Positions 23,857 to 31,093 of a DNA stretch of 31,458 bases are shown piece after piece. The position numbers and the translations under genes were made by a program. The stretch comes from Deinococcus sp. Arct2-2 (GTDB lineage: Bacteria > Deinococcota > Deinococci > Deinococcales > Deinococcaceae), in contig NZ_SSNW01000068.1 in NCBI RefSeq assembly GCF_004801315.1, positions 1 to 31,458 of the forward strand. Direction: 5' to 3'. How positions within the stretch are numbered: position 1 is the stretch's first letter; every line of letters begins with the position of its first letter. The notes below the pieces were generated by a model. The model was given only the letters and a program-made list of their open reading frames with translations. It made no database searches and had not been told where the DNA came from.

Positions 23857-24800
23857 ATAAAGTTATTCTGGACACCGACATTGGCACCGATGTGGACGAC
23901 ATTCTCGCCTTGAGTTTGCTGCTGGCCTCTCCTGAACTGCAGTTGCTGGGCGTGACCACGGCTTACGGCGATACCCGCTTAAGGGCCAAAATTGTCCATC
24001 ACGTGCTCGCGCAGATGAACCTTGCGGGTCAGGTGCCCATCGCCCCGGGGGGGCCGGCCACCCTCAACGGGGAGCGGGAGATTTTTTGGCCTGGTCATGA
24101 GGGGAAAAATATTGACGCCGCGACCATTCCCGACACCGTGATGCTGAACCAAAGCGCTGAAGACTTTATTGTGGAGACAGTCAAGCAGCATCCTGGGGAA
24201 ATTACCCTGATTGCCATCGCGCCGCTGGCCAATCTCGCGCGCGCCATCGAGCAAGATCCCGACACCATGCGCCAAGTCAAACAGATTTACATGATGGGCG
24301 GAGTCTTTGACCTGTCGCGGGACGACCTGCCGGTGGCAGAACACAACATCGTGTCAGATCCCGAGGCAGCGCGGGTGGTCTTTGACTTTGGTCTGCCCAT
24401 CACGCTCTTTCCGCTGGATGTCACGACCCGCACCGCTCTGGGGCCAGCGGAAATGGCGCGCCTCAGCCGGGCGGCACATCCTCTCGGACACTTTCTGCAC
24501 GCAGAACTGGTCAATTGGATGCCGTACATTCAGGCCCGTCATGGCCGGGACTACACGCACATGCACGACCCGCTCACTGTAGCGGCGCTGCTGCGCCCCG
24601 CCCTCGTCACGCAGTGGTTGCGCACGCGGGTGGGCATTGAGGTGCAGGGCGAATTTACGGTGGGCATGACTGTGCCGCACCGGGGGGCGAGTCAGGCCCA
24701 GGTCAACGTGGCGGTGGGGGTGGATGTGCCTGCGTTCCAAGAGTTGTTTGTGCGCCGGGTGCTGGCGCTGGGGACACCAGTCATAGCTGAGTTCCACTGA
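23853..24800 (+). CDS. Inosine-uridine-preferring nucleoside hydrolase, copy 2
   Basis: A 315-residue enzyme of the same family as the gene at 10904-11884, with the same marks: DTDIGTDVDDILAL at the start, FWPGHEGKNID, IAPLANLARAIEQDPDTM, IYMMGGVF, EHNIVSDPEAARVVF and THMHDPLTVAALLRP. It starts inside the ribokinase stop (ATGA), so the two proteins are made together and form a short nucleoside-to-ribose-5-phosphate route. It is slightly shorter than copy 1 at the C-terminus. It ends the AraC/ribokinase operon. Confidence 0.94.
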   Translation: MNKVILDTDIGTDVDDILALSLLLASPELQLLGVTTAYGDTRLRAKIVHHVLAQMNLAGQVPIAPGGPATLNGEREIFWPGHEGKNIDAATIPDTVMLNQSAEDFIVETVKQHPGEITLIAIAPLANLARAIEQDPDTMRQVKQIYMMGGVFDLSRDDLPVAEHNIVSDPEAARVVFDFGLPITLFPLDVTTRTALGPAEMARLSRAAHPLGHFLHAELVNWMPYIQARHGRDYTHMHDPLTVAALLRPALVTQWLRTRVGIEVQGEFTVGMTVPHRGASQAQVNVAVGVDVPAFQELFVRRVLALGTPVIAEFH

Positions 24801-25237
24801 GATGACGGTCTCCCCTGTTTGGTTGTGGGGCTCACAGTGGGGCTGTGCAGTGAGCAGTGTGCTTCCAGCGGCCCTGACGCGGCCAATCTACTGGCGGCGC
24901 CGGGTATCCCGGTGATCTTGCTGAGGGGTCAACTGCATCCTGAGACTCGATCGTTCCATCAGCTATCAGAATATCTTGGGCCGCAAATGAACACCGTGTT
25001 TTCCTCGTGTAATGGTGTGGAAGGAGAGACTTGAGAGAAGTGGAAGCGAAGGAGAGACTCCTACAATGAGCGAGGCAGCAGGTGGCCCTGTTCGATCACA
25101 CCACATCCGGTCGCACGGCCGCGGACTGACGACTGGAAGAGGGGAACGTTCAGATGCTGATCAGTGACCAAGCGCATCCCATCAGCTTCTCGGCAGGGGG
25201 CGTCTTGTGCTCGTCTGGCCCAGATGACTGATCCAGC
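24801..25237. other. Gene-poor stretch between nucleoside hydrolase and IS relic
   Basis: No gene is supported in these 437 bp. GCTCAC and GTGAGC near 24829-24854 could pair after the hydrolase gene, but there is no T-tract. Short broken frames such as QVALFDHTTSGRTAAD occur near 25080-25130 and may be debris of a former gene; I cannot name it. Confidence 0.35.
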
Positions 25238-26047
25238 GGTTGTGTTGCCTTAAGTTGGGTTCAGGTGTGAGGAAGGCAGGGGTGGCCTGAGATTCAGGCC
25301 ACCCCTGCTGCGACGACTGACCACGTCTGGAACGCTTGTTTCTGATTTCTTCTTCGGGTAGCGGCGGAAACGCTCGTTCGGGAATGAGGGTGAAGGTTCG
25401 TGATGCGGGCGTGCAACCCCAGGAATTCTTGAGCGCGTTTCCGTCGTCTGAATCCCTGCTGACTTCGCTCCTGTCGTCGTGTCGAGCGCTGTTCCTGCTC
25501 AATGACAGTGTTGCAGCGGGCCGTGGAGATCACCTCCTGGTGGTCGACGTCAGCCAAGCTCGGCATGTCTCGGATCGCGGCTCCGTAACTCTGGAGCTGA
25601 CCCGGTATGGATGACCTCTGGGACGTCGTATTCACCCAGCAATCTGGCGAGGAAGGTTTTCGCCGCTTCGGTATTTCGGTGCCGTTGAAGAAGAATGCCC
25701 TGCACGAAACCGTGCTCGTCTACCGCACGCCACAACCAAGACCGGACACCAGCTCCCGTCGTACAGACATCAATCAAAGACCACCGGGAACCCTGCCGGG
25801 GTTCCCGGTGACGCAGTGCGTCAGCGAACAGGGAACTGAAGTTGATGCACCACTCGCGGAGGGTCTCGTGGCTGACTTGGATGCCGCGCTGGTAGAGCAA
25901 TTCTTGAACATCTCGGTCACTGAGCGGAAAGCGGTGGTACAGCTGTTTGGGCGTGCTGGATGATGGTCATTGGGAATCGGTGGCGATAAGGTTTCGGCTC
26001 GGTCACGGCGGGTTAGCCTACCCCAAACTAGTTAAGGCAACACAACC
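25238..26047. mobile_element. Degenerate IS6-family-like insertion sequence
   Basis: The element is 810 bp. Its left end GGTTGTGTTGCCTTAA (25238-25253) is exactly the reverse complement of its right end (26032-26047), and the pattern resembles the GG-x-x-x-TGTTGC ends of IS6 elements. The flanking bases (GATCCAGC on the left, CTGCCAAC on the right) do not form a target duplication, so the flanks have been altered or the ends come from separate events. The transposase inside is defective. Confidence 0.8.
25294..25970 (-). pseudogene. IS6-type transposase, frameshifted and catalytically dead
   Basis: The minus-strand frame begins KQLYHRFPLSDRDVQELLYQ and continues VSHETLREWC, the standard N-terminal part of IS6-type transposases, but a stop precedes it without a usable start. 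It then reads GSRWSLIDVCTT, where a D-E pair after WSL is expected, so the first catalytic Asp seems lost. Near 25602-25606 the frame breaks: VIHTG should be VIHTD, and the continuation SYGAAIRDMPSLADVDHQEV is in another frame, ending at 25294. The third catalytic residue (VIEQE) survives. At least one indel and two substituted catalytic residues make this inactive; an active copy elsewhere could still use its ends. Confidence 0.82.
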
Positions 26048-26469
26048 CTGCCAACACCTTACAGCGGTATTCAGCACTAGGTTTTGTCGAGGATCATGCG
26101 GTCTCCCTCTCCTTTGAACCTGTGGACAGGCTCAGTAAGCTCCATACCGCCAAGCCTGCCAGAATCGTCAGTGACCACCTGGACACCACACGAGTTCGAG
26201 CGCCAAGCAGGGGTTGCTTAACCACAGGTGCGCAGACCGACTCAAGCCCAATCTGGCATAAGCGTTTTTGGGTTTGCATACCCGAACCTTGACCTTCACC
26301 ATCAGAAGAAAAAATCGAAAACAGGCATTCCAGACACGGTCAACGGTCGCAGTAGGAGGGGGTAAACCTCGGTTCAACCCTGCCCTCTGCGTGGCGTGAA
26401 GCCAGTTCAGGCAGATTGCGGTACCACCGCTCAGCACCTCACCTCTCTCGGGATTCAGAGCTTCAGACG
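26048..26469. other. Stretch between IS relic and repA, no supported gene
   Basis: A minus-strand frame from 26515 to 26168 overlaps the repA stop but has no protein-family character and a TTG start, so I do not call it. The sequence near 26120 (TGTGGACAG) is only a loose DnaA-box match. Nothing else is recognised. Confidence 0.35.
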
Positions 26470-26484
26470 CCCCATTCGTGACGG
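26470..26484 (-). repeat. Isolated inverted iteron-like copy downstream of repA
   Basis: Read on the minus strand this is CCGTCACGAATGGGG, one base different from the iteron variant CCGTTACGAATGGGG in the origin array. It lies 28 bp past the repA stop, in the opposite direction to the array and about 1.4 kb from it. Confidence 0.6.
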
Positions 26485-26511
26485 TGTGCAGGATCAACAT
26501 CGGACACAGGG

Positions 26512-27831
26512 TCAAGACAGAGCTAGGAGTGCTTTCAGGTGGGCCACCGTTTCGGTTCGTTCGTCTTGAGGACGGCCGAGAATGCGGCTATGCATGTCCT
26601 GCAACACTCCCAGGGGCAACTGCACCAAGTCTTCTCGCCGCACGCCTTCTGAACGCAGCAAAAACGCCAAGGTTCGTGCCAGATCACCAGCAGACACGGG
26701 CAGGTCTTCAGGAGCAGGGTCCTGAATCCTCAGCTTTGCTTGAGGTGCGGCGGTAACGCTGTTGCCGTTGATCTGTGGTGGAGCGTCTGGCCAGGCGTAT
26801 TTGCCGTTGCCGTACGAACGCACCACATCCAGAACAAAGCCCACATGGTTTTGCGGTTTGTACCCCCGTGCCAGGATGGCCCTCGCTTGCGCGGCGCCGT
26901 CCTGGACGGACTGTGGATAATCTGCTGCAGCCTTCTTTGCGGCAACCAACGGGACGTTCAGAGCAACCAGCAAGGCCACCAATCCTGTGTCTGGCTCGGG
27001 CTCCGCTTGTCCGAACACGTAGCTGAGCAGCTGCTTTTTACCTCGCCCAGTGACTTTCACCTCACTGAGGTACTCTGCCTTGATCAAATTCTCGTGAATC
27101 GGCTCTAAAGTTCGGCGAATCTTGTCCGGTTTGTCGCTGGCGATGCCGCAGCGCTGCGCCAAATCCATCAAGGTGATCTGCAGAGTTGCTGCACGGTCTT
27201 GATGCTGAACCGGATCATGCCGCAACGCATCGAGCACACGGTAGGCCGCGCGAGCCGGTTGACCCAGTTGACGCAGGAGTGCTGTGCTGACCGGCTTGAA
27301 GTAGCCGTTTCTGATGTTGCGTGTCAATTCACGGGGGAGCGTGACAGAGATCAGTTTGGCCCCTTCCATGTCCCGCCGCGACCGGGTAAAGACCAATTTT
27401 TCGATCAGACGAAAGCCCACCGTGACCCAATCGTCCTCTTCATGGTTGCGCCAAGCACCACTGATCCAGTACTGGGTGGCGCTCAGGCGCTCCAGGCTCT
27501 CACGCATCATGCGGCGGTTGGCCCCGGTGTCGTCCAGGCCACACATCTGCAGCAGGCGGTACATCGTGAAAGCGATCAGCCCATGTTCCGGACATCCCTG
27601 CTCAATGTACAACTCCTGAAGAGCCAAGTAAGAATCGTTGTCGATCCCGTGAGGCACGCCGTATTTCTGTGCGCCGTTGCATTCAATTTCACTGGGAATG
27701 CCCGCCCGGTTGAAACTCACCTTCCAGGAGGCGTAGTCGGCAGCGATCTTGCGTTGGATAGAGATCAGCCCGAGATGACCGACGTTCAAATCTTCTCTCA
27801 AGACCAATTCCTGCTCGGCTTGCTTTGTCAC
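26512..27831 (-). CDS. repA: Plasmid replication initiator protein RepA
   Basis: A 439-residue initiator of the type found on Deinococcus plasmids and megaplasmids. The start is GTG at 27829-27831, with GGGAGGAGCC immediately before it. The body resembles RepA/RPA-type initiators with two winged-helix regions: roughly residues 80-160 (AFTMYRLLQMCGLDDTGANR, ESLERLSATQYW) and 180-270 (STALLRQLGQPARAAYRVLD, LAQRCGIASDKPDKIRRTLE). The C-terminal third is less conserved. It reads away from the iterons, the first of which is 50 bp upstream of the start, so RepA binding would cover its own promoter. A possible promoter is TGGTGA (27874-27879) and TACACT (27851-27856) on the minus strand, 17 bp apart. 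Confidence 0.88.
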   Translation of the reverse strand: MTKQAEQELVLREDLNVGHLGLISIQRKIAADYASWKVSFNRAGIPSEIECNGAQKYGVPHGIDNDSYLALQELYIEQGCPEHGLIAFTMYRLLQMCGLDDTGANRRMMRESLERLSATQYWISGAWRNHEEDDWVTVGFRLIEKLVFTRSRRDMEGAKLISVTLPRELTRNIRNGYFKPVSTALLRQLGQPARAAYRVLDALRHDPVQHQDRAATLQITLMDLAQRCGIASDKPDKIRRTLEPIHENLIKAEYLSEVKVTGRGKKQLLSYVFGQAEPEPDTGLVALLVALNVPLVAAKKAAADYPQSVQDGAAQARAILARGYKPQNHVGFVLDVVRSYGNGKYAWPDAPPQINGNSVTAAPQAKLRIQDPAPEDLPVSAGDLARTLAFLLRSEGVRREDLVQLPLGVLQDMHSRILGRPQDERTETVAHLKALLALS

Positions 27832-27881
27832 GGCTCCTCCCAGAGAGTTCAGTGTAACGACAAAGGCGCACGATCACCACG

Positions 27882-28200
27882 CCGTTATGAATGGGGGAAG
27901 TCTGGACAATGCATCCCGTTATGGATGGGGGAAAGTCACTGAAAAGCGTGTGCTCAAGGGAACTCGTTCGTCTTAGGGCGATATACCGTTACGAATGGGG
28001 GGAACGGAGAGGAAGATGCCGTTACCAATGGGGGGTTTGAACCATTGATACCGTTATGAATGGGGGATATTCCCCCGTTATGAATGGGGCATCCGTACCG
28101 TTATGAATGGAGGGAACCGACTCAGGGATCCCGTTATGAATGGGGGGAACCAGTCAGAAAATACCGTTCCGAATGGGGGGAAATACCGTTCCGAATGGGG
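27882..28200 (+). repeat. Iteron array of the plasmid origin (10 copies)
   Basis: Ten same-direction copies of CCGTTATGAATGGGG or a close variant begin at 27882, 27916, 27986, 28019, 28051, 28075, 28098, 28131, 28164 and 28186. Variants are GGATGGGG (27916), ACGAATGGGG (27986), ACCAATGGGG (28019), a final AG (28098) and CCGAATGGGG (28164, 28186). Most carry extra Gs at the end. Distances are 34, 70, 33, 32, 24, 23, 33, 33 and 22 bp, mostly two or three turns of the helix. They are the expected RepA binding sites. Confidence 0.93.
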
Positions 28201-28239
28201 GGAAATGGCTGAAAAACACTGTGTAGAACGCTCTGAGGC

Positions 28240-28310
28240 TGTGGCCTGATGATGTTTTTCGTATCATTCTTTAAAAGAGAAAACCATTAAAAGAAAACAA
28301 CAATCGGAAG
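28240..28310. other. AT-rich stretch, candidate DNA-unwinding element
   Basis: Next to the iterons on the side away from repA the sequence becomes AT-rich (GATGTTTTTCGTATCATTC, then TTTAAAAGAGAAAACC and TTAAAAGAAAACAAC). In iteron plasmids the unwinding element is AT-rich and adjacent to the iterons. No perfect DnaA box was found here. Confidence 0.55.
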
Positions 28311-28863
28311 AGCTTCGCTGGAGGCTTGGCCGTTTGCGTTGCCGAACAGGAGGAGCCCTGCGTGGCATGACGTTAGCCGTCATGCCATTAACCCCAGGTC
28401 AGTGCCCAAGCGACAAGAGCATCTCTCCTGTGCTACATCTCTATCCGCGATGAACTGAAGGCCGTATAAGCCATGAGATGAAGCGGTTTTGGAGCCCTGC
28501 GCGACTGAAACCAAGCAGTTCTTCGACACTGTCCTGCTTCTGTCTGGAACAAGCCTGAGATACAAAATTTAATGGCGATCCACAACATGAAGTGATGGAT
28601 CTCACTCAACGTTTCGTCTGACAAGCGGCCGGCACCTTGACGGCGAAGGCAAGCTGAACAGCTGGAAGCACAAGAGGAGGAGCGCGCCTGCCCTCTTGCG
28701 AGAAGAGCGGCGGCCGGGCCGCATTGAACAGTAAGGGGCTGGCCGCCGCTGTGGGCTGAGCTGCCAGGCACACGGGTTTCCTGATAGACGGTGAGCGAAT
28801 GGGTGGCCAGATTGGAATTCAGGGGCTGTGCTGTGGTAAGGAAGTTGGCGCTGAGGGCAGGAC
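28311..28863. other. Gene-poor stretch with two inverted repeats
   Basis: No gene is supported. TGGCATGACG (28363-28372) and CGTCATGCCA (28378-28387) form a perfect 10-bp stem with a five-base loop. AGCGGCGGCC (28706-28715) and GGCCGCCGCT (28741-28750) form a second 10-bp pair, 25 bases apart. A minus-strand reading near 28470-28540 (SVEELLGFSRAGLQNRFISW) has protein character and could be transposase debris, but it is broken by stops. Confidence 0.4.
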
Positions 28864-29340
28864 TCAGCGGGAAGAAGGGGCATCACCTAAGAGGCGGTGC
28901 AGGGCCTCGTTCAGCTGCTCCCACAGGGGGTGTCCCAGTTCGGCCTGGTACTCGTCTTCAATCGCACGTTTGGTTTCCTGCGCGTCCAGCAGATACTGCC
29001 ATCCTGCTGCCGTGAATTGCACCCGGGTAGCCCGTCCGTCTGCTGGGTCAGGTTGGCGCTCGACGTAACCGTGGGTTTCCAGCTCGGCCACCAGCTGTCC
29101 AGCCGCCTGTTTTGTCATCCCGGCCCGCTCAGCCAGGGTGACAATGCGGGTACCCTCTGTATCGAGGTGGGGCAGCAGATTGGTGTGGGCGAGACTCAAT
29201 GAAGTATGCCCCTGGGCATGAAGTTTTTCGAGGGCAAGAACGTTGTAAGCGCGGGCGGCGCGGTGCAGGAGACGGCCAATGTGCTGCTGGCGGGCTTGCT
29301 CTAAGGTGGTAGCATTTGGTCTTTCTTGCAAATTAGTCAT
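28864..29340 (-). CDS. MarR-family transcriptional regulator
   Basis: A 158-residue protein. The winged helix is visible at about residues 60-120: TRIVTLAERAGMTKQAAGQL (recognition helix), then LVAELETHGYVERQPDPADG and RATRVQFT, the classic MarR wing. Helices at both ends would form the dimer interface. The ATG at 29338-29340 directly follows a G-run (AAGGGGG) and lies only seven bases from the operator, so the transcript probably has a very short leader. It is divergent from the cupin gene, and the operator overlaps the cupin promoter, suggesting that it represses the cupin gene and itself until a ligand releases it. The ligand is unknown. Confidence 0.92.
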   Translation of the reverse strand: MTNLQERPNATTLEQARQQHIGRLLHRAARAYNVLALEKLHAQGHTSLSLAHTNLLPHLDTEGTRIVTLAERAGMTKQAAGQLVAELETHGYVERQPDPADGRATRVQFTAAGWQYLLDAQETKRAIEDEYQAELGHPLWEQLNEALHRLLGDAPSSR

Positions 29341-29345
29341 CCCCC

Positions 29346-29374
29346 TTGTCTAAATAGACAGGCTGCTTTACTAT
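29346..29374 (+). promoter_or_regulatory. Cupin promoter with overlapping MarR operator
   Basis: TTGTCT (29346-29351) and TACTAT (29369-29374), 17 bp apart, form a good promoter for the cupin gene. The palindrome TGTCTA-AA-TAGACA (29347-29360) overlaps the -35 box, where a bound repressor would block RNA polymerase, and it begins seven bases from the MarR start codon, so it can control both genes. Confidence 0.6.
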
Positions 29375-29415
29375 GGCGTCGGTTGTGCCCCAGCAGGCAT
29401 CACCAGGAGGCTCAA

Positions 29416-29793
29416 ATGATCACTATCCGCGCTGGAGATACACAGGCCATGGAAACCCCGAACGGGAACCACGGTACCAGTCTCGCGACTCCCCGGCTCG
29501 GGGCCACTGACGTAACCGTCGTTCGGCAGCGTCAAACCCCCGGCGGCTTCAATCCTTCCCATGTCCAAAACCGCGAAGAAATCATGGTGATGCTCTCAGG
29601 CCGGGTCACGGTCACCAGCGGTGATCAGCGCATCGAGCTGTCTTCCAGCGACACGCTGATCGTGCCTGCCCACACCCCGCACCGGGTCGACAATACTGGG
29701 GATACCGACGCCGAGTGGCTGATCATCTCTCCCGCCGGAATGCAGTTGTTCCGCGAAACGGGCGAAGAGGCCAGCCCACCTTGGATCAAGTGA
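29416..29793 (+). CDS. Small single-domain cupin protein
   Basis: A 125-residue protein; the ATG at 29416 has AGGAGG six bases upstream. The cupin barrel is clear: NPSHVQNREEIMVMLSGRVT corresponds to cupin motif 1 (a His and a Glu as metal ligands, the usual second His being replaced by Asn), and DTLIVPAHTPHRVDNTG to motif 2 with its His. Such small cupins bind a metal and a small molecule, or act as simple enzymes or stress proteins; the substrate cannot be read. It is controlled, by position, by the divergent MarR gene. A small hairpin (GCAGGA/TCCTGC, 29820-29836) follows. Confidence 0.88.
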   Translation: MITIRAGDTQAMETPNGNHGTSLATPRLGATDVTVVRQRQTPGGFNPSHVQNREEIMVMLSGRVTVTSGDQRIELSSSDTLIVPAHTPHRVDNTGDTDAEWLIISPAGMQLFRETGEEASPPWIK

Positions 29794-29819
29794 TTTCCAG
29801 TCTGAGGGGGTTTAAACGA

Positions 29820-29836
29820 GCAGGATGACCTCCTGC
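29820..29836 (+). terminator. Possible terminator after the cupin gene
   Basis: GCAGGA and TCCTGC form a perfect 6-bp stem with a five-base loop, 26 bp after the cupin stop. It is followed by CCCCCTTCC, not a proper T-tract, so the call is weak. Confidence 0.3.
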
Positions 29837-30517
29837 CCCCCTTCCTGAAAGGCGCACTCAGGTATGCCTTCTGGCTCAATGGTCGTTGCCTTGCCGTTCT
29901 CGCTGCGCTGGTGCTCTCTAGGTTGCTCTCGCTTCTGGGTGACCCCGGGCCTGCGGCCAGTGGATGAGCGGCTGGCCGCGGGGTGGTGGCCCCGATCGTG
30001 ACCTGCTTCGGTGATGGATGTGGTGCGCAAACCCAGCAAGTGAAGCTTCGAAGCGAGTAAAGCCCCCAGCACGCTCAGCAAGGCCGCTCCAAAGCGGGAA
30101 ACGCCTCCTTGGCCCGGGAGAGGAGCGGCCTGGCCCTCAGGATGACCGTAAGCCGCTGGGCGTGCTCCTGCGCTTGCGTGTAGAGCTGGGCGCCTTCGTC
30201 TGCAGCAGTGGCGGTAATGCAAGGGGTGACAGCAAAGCAGATTTCCACAGTGCGAGCTGCCCTAGAGCGTCCGGGTGGAGAAGCCCTGCTACTCGTGCGG
30301 ACGCTCTTGAGGACTGAACTTTGAGCGGGTGTGCCCTCGGACCAGATCAGGACATCAACCCATGATCCCTTGACTTGGTACGAGGCCCTTTGACCTGAGA
30401 TTGACGCGATGGATGGAGGACAGGGGTGACGTCGTGAAGATGAGGTACGGGTCTTGCTGCCTTCATCCGTCTGGTGAGCCATCGACCTGCTGCCTGACCG
30501 AAACAGCGAACCGAGAT
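29837..30517. other. Gene-poor stretch between cupin and acetyltransferase genes
   Basis: No gene is supported. Minus-strand frames 30222-29812 and 30482-30075 overlap, and each contains stretches that look protein-like (TIEPEGIPECAFQEGG; AQLYTQAQEHAQRLTVIL), so they could be two pieces of one decayed gene, but no family is recognised. AGAGCGTCCG (30264-30273) and CGGACGCTCT (30298-30307) form a perfect 10-bp inverted repeat. Confidence 0.35.
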
Positions 30518-31093
30518 TCAGTCGGGCGAAGTGAATTGGGCAATGGACGAGGAGGCCAGGCTGGAGTGACGCATCAGTATCTGCCAGTCTCGGCCAGCGT
30601 GGCTGGCCACTTGGTCGAGCTGAAACCCGACTTTCTGTGCCAATCGCAGCGACGGCGCATTCTCCGGCTGAATGATGCAGAAGGTGCTGCCGGGTCCCAG
30701 CGACCTGTCACGCCACTCCAGGACAGCGCGAACCGCTTCGGAGGCCATCCCCTGACCATGACACCAGGGCAGGAAGACCCATCCCGCCTCGGGCACCAAA
30801 TCCAAAGTGGGCAGGTCAAACAGCAGGTCACGCTTGAACCGGGCGATGCCGACCTCGCCCGCAAACCGTCCAGAAGCGCGGTCAAAGGCAAGCCAGTAGC
30901 CGAAGCCGAAGAGTGCCCAGTGACCGGAATGCCGCAGCAGCCGAGTCCACACGTCCTGCCGGGCGAGCGGCGTGCCGGTCGTATATCGCGTGACCTCCGG
31001 ATGACTCCACAGCGCGGCGCAGTCGTCAAGGTCTTGTTCCTGATGGCCACGGAGGAGGAGGCGTTCCGTGTGCAGGACGGGTGCAAGGTGCAT
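30518..31093 (-). CDS. GNAT-family N-acetyltransferase (RimJ/RimL type)
   Basis: A 191-residue protein. The ATG at 31091-31093 gives the normal start of the family (HLAPVLHTERLLLRGHQEQD); its ribosome binding site is weak. The acetyl-CoA-binding region is seen as WVFLPWCHGQGMASEAVRAV, where H-G-Q-G-M-A is the Q/RxxGxG/A loop, followed by NAPSLRLAQKVGFQLDQ, the standard N-x-x-S-x-x-x-x-x-x-x-G-F segment. Enzymes of this group acetylate protein N-termini, ribosomal proteins or small amines; the acceptor here is unknown. It stands alone. Confidence 0.9.
   Translation of the reverse strand: MHLAPVLHTERLLLRGHQEQDLDDCAALWSHPEVTRYTTGTPLARQDVWTRLLRHSGHWALFGFGYWLAFDRASGRFAGEVGIARFKRDLLFDLPTLDLVPEAGWVFLPWCHGQGMASEAVRAVLEWRDRSLGPGSTFCIIQPENAPSLRLAQKVGFQLDQVASHAGRDWQILMRHSSLASSSIAQFTSPD

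Noticed and set aside
26168..26515. 115-codon minus-strand frame overlapping the repA stop
   Set aside because: TTG start, no ribosome binding site, no family character, and it is interrupted by the iteron-like copy.
27882..28200. CRISPR array as explanation of the repeats
   Set aside because: The 15-bp repeats have very short, helically phased spacers and lie upstream of repA with no cas genes, which fits iterons.
28380..28771. Transposase remnant near the origin
   Set aside because: One frame reads SVEELLGFSRAGLQNRFISW, which looks protein-like, but stops flank it and I cannot match it to a family with confidence.
29812..30482. Two overlapping minus-strand frames as one frameshifted gene
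   Set aside because: The pieces are suggestive, but neither resembles a known family and no start signal is visible.
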